From DATKWS01 sp035529435 (GTDB taxonomy: Bacteria; Krumholzibacteriota; Krumholzibacteriia; Krumholzibacteriales; Krumholzibacteriaceae): a stretch of DNA of 64,000 nucleotides. A model generated the notes under the pieces. The model saw only the letters and a list, made by a program, of their open reading frames with translations, had not been told where the DNA came from and made no database searches. Of the stretch, positions 19,609 to 28,589 are shown one piece after another. The stretch's first letter is position 1; every line of letters starts with the position of its first letter. The position numbers and the translations under genes were made by a program. Where the stretch lies: contig DATKWS010000113.1 in NCBI GenBank assembly GCA_035529435.1, positions 1 through 64,000 of the forward strand, written 5' to 3'.

Positions 19609-20883
19609 GTGATCAATCTCGATACGGGAAATATAAATAACTTCCTGCGGGAAGAAGAGCTCGCGGGGATTATGTCGAAAGCCCTCTCGGGTCTCGGATC
19701 GTTGAACCGCCGGGAAGGCGCCGGTTCGGACATGCTCGGCTGGATCGATCTTCCCCGGACACCGCAGCGCGAGCTCGAAGCGATCAACGATGCCGCCAAG
19801 CGCATACAGGACGAGAACGATTGTCTCGTCGTCGTCGGGATAGGGGGTTCGTACCTCGGCGCCCGCGCCGCGATCGAGGCCCTGCGCCGGGATGCACCCT
19901 TTCCGGTACTGTTCGCGGGCAACAATATCTCGCCGGAGTACCATGACCATCTGCTCGCCGCCCTCGAAAACAAGCGGTTCGCGCTCTGCGTGATCTCGAA
20001 GTCGGGAACCACCACCGAACCCGCAATCGCCTTCCGCATTCTGAGGAAACGATTGATAGAGCAATTCGGCCGGGAAGCTTTGGCGAAACGGGTCTTCGCA
20101 GTCACGGATCCCGCGGGCGGCGCGCTGCGTGCCATGGCGGAGACGATGCGGTTCACGAGCTTCGCGATTCCACCCGATGTGGGCGGGCGGTACAGCGTCC
20201 TCTCCCCCGTCGGGCTCCTCCCGATCGCGGTGTCCGGGATCAACATCATGGAGATGATGACCGGCGCGTCTTCGGCGTTGAACCTCTATACGCGCGAAAA
20301 AAGCGGCAACACGGCCCTCCGGTATGCCGCGCGGCGCATTCTCCTGCACGAGAAGGGAATCCAGATCGAGGTCCTCTCGACATTTCACCCCGAGCTCGCG
20401 TTCCTCTGCGAGTGGTGGAAGCAGCTCACCGGCGAATCGGAAGGTAAGGCCGGGAAGGGGCTCTTCCCCGCCTCGACCGTCATGACCACCGACCTCCACT
20501 CGATCGGACAGTACCTGCAGGAGGGAAACAGCCGCCTCCTCGAGACGTTCCTCACCGCCCTGCAACCCCGGAGCGATCTCGTCGTTTCTCCCGACGAGGA
20601 GGATCTCGACGGCCTCAATTTCCTGGCGGGAAAAAACCTCGGCGAGATCAACCAGAAGGCGTTCCAGGGGACGTTCGAGGCACACGCGGCGGGAGGGCGG
20701 CCCGTCATGGCGATCGAGATGCCGTCAGTTACCGCGGGGAGCATCGGACATCTCTTCATTTTCTTCGAGGTCGCCGTGGCCGTATCGGGACGCCTCCTCG
20801 GGATCAACCCGTTCGACCAGCCGGGGGTCGAGGAGTACAAGACGCGCATGTTCAGGCTGCTCGGCAAGCCGGGAGTGTCGTGA
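19609..20883 (+). CDS. pgi: Glucose-6-phosphate isomerase
   Basis: 424-residue phosphoglucose isomerase of the shorter bacterial type, interconverting glucose-6-phosphate and fructose-6-phosphate. Motifs: VVGIGGSYLGARAAIEAL (about 75-92), ISKSGTTTEPAIAF (phosphate-binding SIS motif), GGRYSVLSPVGLLP (PGI signature) and the catalytic His/Lys region near the end (FDQPGVEEYKTRMF with the conserved Lys). The start is GTG 19609 with GAGGAG upstream. The stop TGA overlaps the apbE ATG by one base, so the two are translationally coupled. With glycogen phosphorylase at 38.8 kb the window covers entry of stored glucan into glycolysis. Confidence 0.95.
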   Translation: MINLDTGNINNFLREEELAGIMSKALSGLGSLNRREGAGSDMLGWIDLPRTPQRELEAINDAAKRIQDENDCLVVVGIGGSYLGARAAIEALRRDAPFPVLFAGNNISPEYHDHLLAALENKRFALCVISKSGTTTEPAIAFRILRKRLIEQFGREALAKRVFAVTDPAGGALRAMAETMRFTSFAIPPDVGGRYSVLSPVGLLPIAVSGINIMEMMTGASSALNLYTREKSGNTALRYAARRILLHEKGIQIEVLSTFHPELAFLCEWWKQLTGESEGKAGKGLFPASTVMTTDLHSIGQYLQEGNSRLLETFLTALQPRSDLVVSPDEEDLDGLNFLAGKNLGEINQKAFQGTFEAHAAGGRPVMAIEMPSVTAGSIGHLFIFFEVAVAVSGRLLGINPFDQPGVEEYKTRMFRLLGKPGVS

Positions 20884-21929
20884 TGCACGGGCGAGTCCCC
20901 GGCGGGCTGAAATCATTCGTCACCGTGCTGCTCGCGCTGCCGCTCGCACTCCTGTATGGCTGTGAATCCCAGGCCCCTTACACGGCCGACACATTCGTCA
21001 TGGGAACGCAGGCCTGGGTGACACTGTACGGCTACGGCGAAAAGGAGGCGGAACCGATCGCCGCGGAAGCGCTCCGCGAACTGCACCGCATCGAGGCGGT
21101 CATGAGCACGTGGCGCCCGGCGAGCGAGATCTCACGCCTGAACGGCGCCGCCGACGGCACGATGCGGACCGTTTCACGCGAGCTCTTCACCGTGGTCGAC
21201 AGCGCCTTCTACTATGCCGCCGTGACCGGCGGCGCCTTCGACATCACGGCACGGCCGCTCGTCAGACTCTGGGGATTTCAGGGAGGCGAGCCGCGGCTCC
21301 CGTCCGAGGACGAGATCGCCGGCGCCCTCGAGCGGGTCGGGTACGGGCGCGTTGCGCTCGATGCTTCGATGCCCGGCATCGCGCTCCCCGCAGGAATGGA
21401 GCTCGACCTCGCCGGTATCGCCAAGGGATACGCCGTCGACCGGTGCGTGGCGCTGCTCGCCGAGCGCGGCGTCACGAGCGCGCTCGTCAATCTCGGCGGC
21501 AACATATACGCGCTCGGCGCGCCGCCGGGAAAGCGCGGATGGACGATCGGCATACGCGATCCCCATGGGGGGCTGAGCACCGTCGGCGCCCTCACGCTGA
21601 AGGATGCGGCCGTGGCGACCTCGGGAAACTACGAGAACTTCGTCGAGATCGAGGGAGCACGCTACGGTCATATCATCGATCCGCACACGGGACGAACCGT
21701 CGATCACGTTCTCAGCGTAACGGTCGTCGCCCCGACCGCACTGGCCTCCGACGCCCTCTCGACCGGCCTGTTCGTCCTCGGGGGCGGGCGGGGAAGCGAT
21801 CTCGTCCGGCGGCTGTCGGGCGTCAGGGCCCTCTTCGCCGAGCCGGCGGACGGACGGATCATGTACCGTACGGCAGGTGATTTCGGCGACGCGCTCGAGC
21901 TCGATGGAGAGATCGTCCAGGCACAGTAA
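20883..21929 (+). CDS. apbE: FAD:protein FMN transferase (ApbE lipoprotein)
   Basis: 348-residue exported flavin transferase that attaches FMN from FAD to threonine in periplasm-facing subunits such as RnfD, RnfG and NqrB/C. A signal peptide with lipobox LLYGC (Cys about 28) tethers it to the membrane. Family motifs: MSTWRPASEISRLN, ELDLAGIAKGYAVD, VNLGGNIYALG, and ATSGNYENF with HIIDPHTGR. The ATG at 20883 overlaps the pgi stop. The rnfABCDGE cluster lies 6 kb downstream and supplies its likely substrates, although pgi rather than rnf is its operon partner. Confidence 0.95.
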   Translation: MHGRVPGGLKSFVTVLLALPLALLYGCESQAPYTADTFVMGTQAWVTLYGYGEKEAEPIAAEALRELHRIEAVMSTWRPASEISRLNGAADGTMRTVSRELFTVVDSAFYYAAVTGGAFDITARPLVRLWGFQGGEPRLPSEDEIAGALERVGYGRVALDASMPGIALPAGMELDLAGIAKGYAVDRCVALLAERGVTSALVNLGGNIYALGAPPGKRGWTIGIRDPHGGLSTVGALTLKDAAVATSGNYENFVEIEGARYGHIIDPHTGRTVDHVLSVTVVAPTALASDALSTGLFVLGGGRGSDLVRRLSGVRALFAEPADGRIMYRTAGDFGDALELDGEIVQAQ

Positions 21930-22270
21930 GTCACGCACCACTCGCTGTTCGAATGAGATGGCCGCGTATGGTTTTCACACCGTGGCTCGATTCGGCGCGG
22001 CATTCAAACGGCGGGCACACGGCATGCCGTATAATTTTATATATATTTTTCTTGACCGGTATTTCGGGGCCTTCTCCGGTGAAGCGCCGGCCTCATCTTT
22101 CAGGGCATCCCGAAGCCCTTCGCGGCCTCACGGCACGCCGATAACCGGCACCCCCGGTAATTTTATCAAAATGTGCCGCGTTTGAGCGTTCAGTGCGATC
22201 GTGCGCCGCGTAAATATCGCATGGTATACTGGAGGCGGTTGCACGATGGGGGGATGACGGGAGGTGTGAG
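21930..22270. other. 341-base intergenic stretch before the HNH gene
   Basis: No gene was found. It holds the palindrome CGGCATGCCG (about 22020-22029) running into an AT-rich block with TATAAT, and an extended -10 (TGGTATACT, -10 at 22225-22230) about 40 bases upstream of the HNH start, without a clear -35. GGGAGG precedes the HNH ATG. Confidence 0.4.
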
Positions 22271-23686
22271 ATGGCCGCGAAGTCGGCTCAAGTACATTCA
22301 CTGAAAACATCGATTCGCTCCAAGTCTGAGAAGCGTCTCTCCGACGGCGATCTGCTCGCCCGGCTCGAGAAGAGCCGCGGAACGGAGCGCGCGTTGCAGC
22401 GCAGGATCGTGCTCGATCTCGCCGAGGTCGAACGGCGCAGGCTCTATTTGCCGAGAGGATACGGCTCGCTCTTCGAGTTCTGCACCGATTATTTACACTA
22501 TTCTCGCTCCTCGGCGGGACGGCGGATCAGCGCCGCACGGTGCATCGCGCTCTTTCCCCGGATGGCAGAGATGTTCGAGCGGGGGGAATGTGATCTCACC
22601 GTGCTCGCGGCGATCGCCGGGATCGTGACGAAGGAGAACTGCGCGGAGATCGTATCGTGGCTCAGGGGGAAGACGCTCAGGGAGGTCGAGGCATTCGCCC
22701 AGCGGCGGCAGCCGGGTCGAGCGGTCAGGGATCAGGTCCGGCAGATATATGTCATGAGCGTAAAGCAGGATACGAAGATTGATGGAGATCCGCCGTCTTC
22801 GAATGAATCACCGACGCCGGATACGGCGCCCCGGAACGGCGCTGAGCCCCCCGCGGCGGATACGAAGAATGCCGATCCCGGCGAGGTTGCAGAATTGCAT
22901 CACTATCTCGGATTTACTCCCAGCGCTGGGACTAAAACGGCGCAACTGGTTAATAACACGTCAGTTAAAAATCGAGGGGTGCGCTCCGGTTCCGGCGACG
23001 GCTCCAGCAGCGCCACGGCCTCCATGAGTGCTTCACCGGTGGAGCGCGTCGTTGTCGATCGGAAGTTCAAGCTCCAGTTCGCCGTGGATCCGGCGTTCAT
23101 GGTGAAGTTCAAGAGAGTAAGATCTCTTCTTTCTACTAAGTACCCAAATTTAAGTAACTTCGAGATGCTCTTCGATATCCTCATGACCGAGTACCTCGAT
23201 CGCCATAGCCCGGAAAGGCGGCTCGAAAGGCGGAACGCCCGCAAAAAACGCGCTGCGGGAAAAAAGAATACATCGGGGAGCGCAGCGACTCGGGACCCGG
23301 AACATGCTACACCGAATCGAAACGGCGAGCCGGTCCCATTACACGATACGCACCGAAAAGAAGCGGTGGAACCCGCCTGCGGGAGCCCATCCGATGACGT
23401 GTGTCGGGGAGAGAACCCGGCTCCCGCGAAGCGAAACCGCTACATCCCACCGGCGGTCAGGGACGAGGTGTTCGCACGTGACGACGGCAGGTGCACGTTC
23501 GTCAGCGACAACGGCAAACGGTGCAACTCTTTATGGAACCTTCAGATAGATCATATCATTCCATTCGCGAAGGGCGGAGATAGCTCTCCCGGCAATCTGA
23601 GGCTCCTCTGCGCACGGCATAATATTTCAGAGGCCGAACGGGAATACGGAGCGGAGCTCATGAAAAAATTCCGCCAGCGAGAATAA
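22271..23686 (+). CDS. DUF222-like protein with C-terminal HNH endonuclease domain
   Basis: 471-residue protein. The N-terminal 170 residues are helical and resemble DUF222-type regions (LARLEKSRGTERALQRRIVLDL, GSLFEFCTDYLHYSRSSAGRRI). A long low-complexity, variable linker follows (about 175-250). Residues about 275-310 form another helical block (FKRVRSLLSTKYPNLSNFEML). The C-terminus has an HNH nuclease: RYIPPAVRDEVFARDDGRCTF, LQIDHIIPFAKGG and NLRLLCARHN, with Cys pairs for zinc. Such genes are common as multiple copies in some phyla and are often associated with mobile DNA; biological role unknown. The start has GGGAGG 10 bases upstream. Confidence 0.88.
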   Translation: MAAKSAQVHSLKTSIRSKSEKRLSDGDLLARLEKSRGTERALQRRIVLDLAEVERRRLYLPRGYGSLFEFCTDYLHYSRSSAGRRISAARCIALFPRMAEMFERGECDLTVLAAIAGIVTKENCAEIVSWLRGKTLREVEAFAQRRQPGRAVRDQVRQIYVMSVKQDTKIDGDPPSSNESPTPDTAPRNGAEPPAADTKNADPGEVAELHHYLGFTPSAGTKTAQLVNNTSVKNRGVRSGSGDGSSSATASMSASPVERVVVDRKFKLQFAVDPAFMVKFKRVRSLLSTKYPNLSNFEMLFDILMTEYLDRHSPERRLERRNARKKRAAGKKNTSGSAATRDPEHATPNRNGEPVPLHDTHRKEAVEPACGSPSDDVCRGENPAPAKRNRYIPPAVRDEVFARDDGRCTFVSDNGKRCNSLWNLQIDHIIPFAKGGDSSPGNLRLLCARHNISEAEREYGAELMKKFRQRE

Positions 23687-23757
23687 AAACAGGTTATCCA
23701 GCGTGTGGCAATGCTCATTACATCGAGCATATGACAAGCGACGATCCAAGACTTTTA

Positions 23758-23802
23758 TTGACATGATAATTGCTTTTATAATAATTGGAAGGAGCCAATT
23801 AT
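23758..23802 (+). promoter_or_regulatory. Promoter with overlapping perfect inverted repeat upstream of DUF488
   Basis: TTGACA (23758-23763), a 17-base spacer and ATAATT (23781-23786). The -10 lies inside a perfect inverted repeat: ATAATTGG (23781-23788), loop AAGGAG, CCAATTAT (23795-23802). This looks like an operator for a dimeric regulator, or a hairpin hiding a Shine-Dalgarno core in its loop. Confidence 0.5.
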
Positions 23803-23818
23803 CTTTCAGGAAAAAGCT

Positions 23819-24277
23819 GTGGCAAAAGAAGCTAAAATAAGAAACAGCCTGTATACGATCGGCTATGAAGGCAGAAACATGGCTGATTTTATTTCATGCT
23901 TGAAGTCGTCGAATATATCCATTGTGCTCGACGTGCGAGAAACTCCGATTTCGCGCAAGAAGGGATTCTCAAAGTCTGCTCTCAAGACCGAGTTGGAGAA
24001 AGAAGGACTCGCTTATTTTCACATGCGAGAGCTGGGCAGCCCGAAAGATATGAGAAGGAAGCTGTACGAAGATCAGGACTATGATTTTTTCTTTCGGTCT
24101 TTTATCGCATATCTGAAAAGTAAACAAAGCCATCTTGAAAAGGCCTATGCTCTTGCGTTCAAATCCACGTGCTGTTTGATGTGCTACGAGAAACAGGCGG
24201 AAAAATGCCATCGATCCGTAGTAGCTCAAAAAATCGCCGAATGTGACGGAAGGGGACTCTCCGTCATTCATATATAA
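23819..24277 (+). CDS. DUF488 family protein
   Basis: 152-residue DUF488 protein. It starts LYTIGYEGRNMADFISCLK, has VLDVRETPISRKKGFSK (the conserved DVR and SR elements), and ends with a Cys-rich CLMCYEKQAEKCHRS motif typical of the family. The function of DUF488 is not settled; the genes often travel with phage, defence or restriction loci. The start is GTG 23819 with a weak AGGAAAAAG site. Base composition is visibly more AT-rich than the HNH and rnf genes around it, suggesting acquisition. A palindrome-covered promoter lies just upstream, and the truncated gene downstream is a likely former operon partner. Confidence 0.85.
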   Translation: MAKEAKIRNSLYTIGYEGRNMADFISCLKSSNISIVLDVRETPISRKKGFSKSALKTELEKEGLAYFHMRELGSPKDMRRKLYEDQDYDFFFRSFIAYLKSKQSHLEKAYALAFKSTCCLMCYEKQAEKCHRSVVAQKIAECDGRGLSVIHI

Positions 24278-24334
24278 CCCCTGGCTATTGTGCAAAACGG
24301 CTCAGCTCAGCTTTTTTAATCGTAATAAGGATAA

Positions 24335-24589
24335 AACAGATTCTCCTGCAAGAATGAACCTCTCTGCAATGGGCACAAATTACCCATTATCGATTGGGAA
24401 ATCGGTCAAGCCTATCGAAGCTGGAGATATAGATATCAAAGCAAGGATCTTCTATTAGCCAAGATCAGAGAAAAATGGCTTTTAATGATGTGTTCCGACA
24501 AGAAGGATACTCATTTCTTTGTTGGAAACATGCAGCGATTCAGAAAGAATTTCATGGTCCTCGGCGTGTTCTATCCTCCAAAAATATAA
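24335..24589 (+). pseudogene. Truncated gene remnant downstream of DUF488
   Basis: An open reading of 84 codons ending in TAA at 24587-24589 that lacks a start codon in a sensible place. The translated end is strongly protein-like: IIDWEIGQAYRSW, LLLAKIREKWLLMM, DTHFFVGNMQRF and MVLGVFYPPK. I recall this C-terminal pattern from uncharacterised proteins encoded beside DUF488, so I read it as the tail of such a gene after loss of its 5' part or a frameshift near 24330-24385. Low GC like DUF488. It could also be a short intact gene with an unusual start. Confidence 0.5.
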
Positions 24590-24635
24590 AATCTCCATAC
24601 AGCGTTTGAATATAATCCGCATCGCATATCTACTG

Positions 24636-27600
24636 CTAAGATTTAAGTATTATATGTAGTAGATTTTCTTCGACTTTCGGATACAGGGCATCGATTTCCT
24701 TCTGGATTTCGATGGTCCTCTCGAGCGCGGTGACGATGCGGCAGTAGGTCTTTATATCGTCCATGCCGAGCTGCCGCTCGCGGCGATCCTTGAGCCACTT
24801 CTCGCAGACCTGATACCCGCCGATCTGATATTCCCAGACATCCCGCCGAACCGGAGCGAAGTACTGTGTCTTGTTGATATAAACACGTTCTTCTTGTGGA
24901 TCATACCGGAATCCCGTGTTCTTGTTCTTTGCAACGCTATTGTCGCCTTTTCCTTCGAATTGGGCTGAAGGTGTATCGAGCTCTGGCGAATTGAGCAGAT
25001 GCAGGGAGGTCAGTCTCATCCCCAAAGCAGCAAGTATCCGAAAGAGCTTAGTGTCCGTCGTGAACGGCAAGCGTGGGAAATCCATCCGCAGAAACTCAGA
25101 GTATTTCGTGCGGTAGGCTGGGGAGTAGAGGACTGCGTATATGTAGTTAAAAATCTCCTCGGGCGCTGGTTCCCCACCGTATGCCTGCGCCAGCGCTGCG
25201 ACGAACTTTGGATTCAGGTTCAGCTTGCGTTCGGACGTCTCGTATTGCGAGAAAAGGGCGCTGCGGTCGGCGGTGGGGTAAAGGTACAACGGAAAGAGAA
25301 AAGCATTATTGGAAGTCTTCGGCGAAATCAGGATTTTCTCCGAAATATGTTGCGTCACGAGAGCGTGCCTAAAGGACTCTCCTTTTGTTAATCGTGATGT
25401 AATGAGCGCCAGATTTTCCCCCGCAAGCATGTGGCGCATGACTTTCGGACGGGGCATGCAGATGAAACCGCGCGACCGCCCAGTATAATAAGTGAAACGT
25501 TTGTCGAAAGGACGGTAGAGGATCGGGACAATCTTATCCTCGGTCGGTCCGGACTCCAACAAGTCCTTTTGTGCTAGTGCCACCTTCCAATCTCGTGAAT
25601 CTTTGCTTAGACCATATCCTTGACGAGCCAATTCAGGGTCCATCCTCGAAAAGACAGTCACTGTTTTCCATAGCTCTTTCGCAGACCAATGGATTGTCAA
25701 AGCGTCACGTGCTGTGAATAGACCTACAACATTCACAGGAAATATCTCGGGTACGCACTTGAACCGTCGGTACATGGTTCCGAGCGTATGGTCATGCGGC
25801 ACAAACAAATAAAATGGTTGCACAGGCTTTAAATCTGTCCACTCGGTTTGCTTCAGTTGATGCATGTTAAGCCAGTCATATTTTCTGTCTCTTAATCCCC
25901 ATAGGTCAACATTCCTAACAACGGCATCATTCTTCTCTTTACAGCCATCCTTGATGAAAAAGGCAATAGCTACCCCCTGCCGAATGTCGAAGACGTTTTG
26001 ATCATGGCTGCCGTCCGGGCAGCTTTCTTTTTTAAGTGAGTTTCCGTGTAGATTAAGTATGTAAATTTCGTCGAATGTTCGCATAAGGCTTTGGCGCATG
26101 CCTCGGAAGGTTGGGTTATCTAGATATGAATGATTCGTAATCATTCCAAAAACCCCGCGACCTGCCTGCTCGATCTTCCACTGAGCAAATCGCAGGAACT
26201 TCACATAGTCGTCTTGAAGCCCCCTTGGATTCCTTTCGCCGAGTGGTTCTCCGTCCACCTGCTTATAGTCGTCTATTAGGCCTGTTATCCATTTCCCTCT
26301 ATTAGATGAATCATACGAATACGGTGGATTCCCCAGCACAACGAGTATCTTCTGCTCCTTCTTGACCTCCCCGGCGAGGTGGGATTCCTCGGCAAGCGAG
26401 GAGAAACCGGGAAGGCGGCTCTGCTCGAGCTCCTCCATATCAAGCGTATTGGTCAGGTAGAACTTCACGCGCTCGTCATCGGCGAGACGGTGACCGAGTT
26501 CTTCGAGAAAAAACGACATTTTCAAGTGCCCAACGGCGTACGGCGCCATCATCAGCTCAAAAGCATAGAAGTTTTTCAGGATATGATTGCGTATAAATTC
26601 CTCCCGCCCGCCGGAGCCGTACTTTGCCTCGAATTCTTTGACCGCCTCCTGGGCGGCGCGCGCGACAAAGGTCATCGTGCCCGCCGCGGGATCGAGCAAT
26701 GTGACCCCCTCGGATGCGAGCCCGTCGGGCATATCGAATTTTTCTTTGAGAATATGATTCAGCGATCGGACGATATATGACACAACCGGTTCAGGAGTGT
26801 AATAGACCCCCCGGCGCTCGCGTTCCTCGGGATCGTACCGGGCCAGGAATGTCTCGTAGAAATGAACGATCGGATCGCTTCCCTTCCCCTCGTGATAGTA
26901 GCGATCGAGGAGTCCGGGAGCATCCGCGACTGCCAGGACCCCGGAGATATCATCCACGATCCATTCGAGCTCGGCGGGCGGCTCTTCCAGTGAAATGAAC
27001 CGGAACACATCACGCAGAATGCCGATGGTATGCGGTATCTTGTAAAATGCCGCGCGGCGGTTGAATCCATCCCCCGAGCGCGTCCGCGCCGCAAAGAGCC
27101 CATAGGTAATCGTCTGCGCGTAGAGATCGGCGAAGTCGTGCGGCGTGAGCTCACCGATCAGGTACGTCCGGAACGTCTCGTAGAATCCGAGCAGCTTTCC
27201 CTCCGAACCCGCCTGCTCCTCGATGAGCTGCTGCTCGGTGACATCGCGCAGGAAGCGCGTGCGTTTCGCCAGCTCCACGGCGAGCGTTTCGGCGTTGTAC
27301 ATTTGCGGTAGTGAAAAATCGAGAAAATGCTCGAGCAATGCCCAAAGCTCGTCGGGCTTCTCGATCGGCGGGGTAGTGCGAACCTGGTTCAGAATCATGG
27401 GCCGCGCCGCCAGCACCGATTCGACGAGCTCCCCGTTTCGGTACAGCCGGAACTCGAGAAAATTGGTGAGGATCAGGTTGGCGAACGTGCCGAGGTAGCG
27501 CTGAAGCTGCCCGGACCGCTCGATTTCGCCCAGCCGCTCCTCCGTCGGTTTCTTGGCTTCGATATAGCCGATGATCCGGTCCGTGCCGTTCCAGATGCGG

Positions 27601-27791
27601 AAATCCGGGTTCCCCGCCTCGGTTGGTTTCGGCAGCGTCGTCACGTGGACATCCGTGCGGCCCGTGGCCTTCGCGATCTCTTCGAGGAGTTCACCGAGCG
27701 ATCCGTAGAAGCTCTCCTCCCGCGCGTCGCCCCTGAGGGCGACATCGGAGAGGCCTTCGAGATACTTTTTGAATATCGCTTTTTTGCCCAT
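24636..27791 (-). CDS. Type IIG/ISP-like restriction-modification fusion enzyme
   Basis: 1051-residue single-chain restriction-modification protein. N-terminus (about 45-100): PD-(D/E)XK nuclease-like motif, NPDFRIW then IGYIEAKKP. No helicase domain is seen, unlike LlaBIII-type ISP enzymes. The middle (about 290-520) is an N6-adenine methyltransferase: RRGVYYTPEPVVSYIV, motif I LLDPAAGTMTF, and catalytic NPPYSYDSS. The C-terminal half is the target recognition and ISP-type region. The start at 27791 (MGKKAIFKKYLEGL) fits better than a start 17 codons upstream, which adds no conserved residues; Shine-Dalgarno is weak. GC content drops in the recognition half. It lies just after rnfE on the same strand and is the main defence gene of the window. 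Confidence 0.88.
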   Translation of the reverse strand: MGKKAIFKKYLEGLSDVALRGDAREESFYGSLGELLEEIAKATGRTDVHVTTLPKPTEAGNPDFRIWNGTDRIIGYIEAKKPTEERLGEIERSGQLQRYLGTFANLILTNFLEFRLYRNGELVESVLAARPMILNQVRTTPPIEKPDELWALLEHFLDFSLPQMYNAETLAVELAKRTRFLRDVTEQQLIEEQAGSEGKLLGFYETFRTYLIGELTPHDFADLYAQTITYGLFAARTRSGDGFNRRAAFYKIPHTIGILRDVFRFISLEEPPAELEWIVDDISGVLAVADAPGLLDRYYHEGKGSDPIVHFYETFLARYDPEERERRGVYYTPEPVVSYIVRSLNHILKEKFDMPDGLASEGVTLLDPAAGTMTFVARAAQEAVKEFEAKYGSGGREEFIRNHILKNFYAFELMMAPYAVGHLKMSFFLEELGHRLADDERVKFYLTNTLDMEELEQSRLPGFSSLAEESHLAGEVKKEQKILVVLGNPPYSYDSSNRGKWITGLIDDYKQVDGEPLGERNPRGLQDDYVKFLRFAQWKIEQAGRGVFGMITNHSYLDNPTFRGMRQSLMRTFDEIYILNLHGNSLKKESCPDGSHDQNVFDIRQGVAIAFFIKDGCKEKNDAVVRNVDLWGLRDRKYDWLNMHQLKQTEWTDLKPVQPFYLFVPHDHTLGTMYRRFKCVPEIFPVNVVGLFTARDALTIHWSAKELWKTVTVFSRMDPELARQGYGLSKDSRDWKVALAQKDLLESGPTEDKIVPILYRPFDKRFTYYTGRSRGFICMPRPKVMRHMLAGENLALITSRLTKGESFRHALVTQHISEKILISPKTSNNAFLFPLYLYPTADRSALFSQYETSERKLNLNPKFVAALAQAYGGEPAPEEIFNYIYAVLYSPAYRTKYSEFLRMDFPRLPFTTDTKLFRILAALGMRLTSLHLLNSPELDTPSAQFEGKGDNSVAKNKNTGFRYDPQEERVYINKTQYFAPVRRDVWEYQIGGYQVCEKWLKDRRERQLGMDDIKTYCRIVTALERTIEIQKEIDALYPKVEENLLHIILKS

Positions 27792-27878
27792 GCTGATTAA
27801 GCCCCATAAAAAATTTTCGTGTATTGGGTAATAATACCGCAAGAACAGGATATCCGAAAACCATATTTTGTGCAGTCT

Positions 27879-28586
27879 TTATTCCGTTTCCGCGGGAGGC
27901 TCGTCATCGAGCGCTCCGGTGAACCAGTTCCGGTGGATCACGCAGCTCGCGCAGTCGTGTTCCTTGCGGATCAGCGGGGTGCGCCCGGCACGCTCGGCGA
28001 GCCTGATCTCCGCCTGGTTCATGAGACCGAGCAGCACGCCCAGCACGATGAAGGCGCCGGGCGGGAGGATCATGAGGAGCAGCGGCAGGTACGACGGTCC
28101 CATGATCGACACGTTGAAGATCGTGCCGTTTCCGAGGAGTTCCCTGATCGCGCCGATCAAGACGAGCGACACGGTGAATCCGAGCCCCATCCCGAGGCCG
28201 TCGATCATTGAAAGGCCGATCGAGTTCTTCGAGGCGAACGCCTCGGCGCGGCCGAGAATGATGCAGTTCACCACGATCAGCGGGATGAACAGCCCGAGGC
28301 TCTTGTGGAGTGCGTGGAAGTAGCCGTTCATCACGAGGTCGACGATCGTGACGAAGGTCGCGATCGTCACGATGAAGGCGGGAATGCGGACCTTTTTCGG
28401 TATGACTCCCCTGAGGCCCGCGATCGCGGAGTTGGAACAGACGAGCACGAAGGTCGCGGCGAGCCCCATCCCGATGCCGTTCTCGGCGGTCGTCGTGACG
28501 GCCAGGGTCGGGCAGAGGCCGAGGACGAGACGGAAGATCGGATTCTCGCTCCAGAGTCCCTTTATCAACTCCTTGCCTGCGCTCAT
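27879..28586 (-). CDS. rnfE: Ion-translocating oxidoreductase subunit RnfE
   Basis: 235-residue membrane subunit of the Rnf complex, which couples ferredoxin:NAD+ electron transfer to Na+ or H+ movement. Six helices are predicted. Family features: LWSENPIFRLVLGLCPTLAVTT at the start (the Cys is an Fe-S ligand in this fold) and GLGMGLGFTVSLVLIGAIRELLG in the middle. An unusual hydrophilic C-terminal tail follows the last helix and has HDCASC. Homologous to RnfA (inverted-topology pair). Last gene of the cluster; it starts three bases after the rnfG stop. Confidence 0.94.
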   Translation of the reverse strand: MSAGKELIKGLWSENPIFRLVLGLCPTLAVTTTAENGIGMGLAATFVLVCSNSAIAGLRGVIPKKVRIPAFIVTIATFVTIVDLVMNGYFHALHKSLGLFIPLIVVNCIILGRAEAFASKNSIGLSMIDGLGMGLGFTVSLVLIGAIRELLGNGTIFNVSIMGPSYLPLLLMILPPGAFIVLGVLLGLMNQAEIRLAERAGRTPLIRKEHDCASCVIHRNWFTGALDDEPPAETE

Positions 28587-28589
28587 ACG

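Noticed and set aside
18247..20685. Long open frame of 812 codons on the minus strand
   Set aside because: Antisense to FTCD and pgi, which carry complete catalytic motifs. The translated product is Arg/Gly-rich and has no domain.
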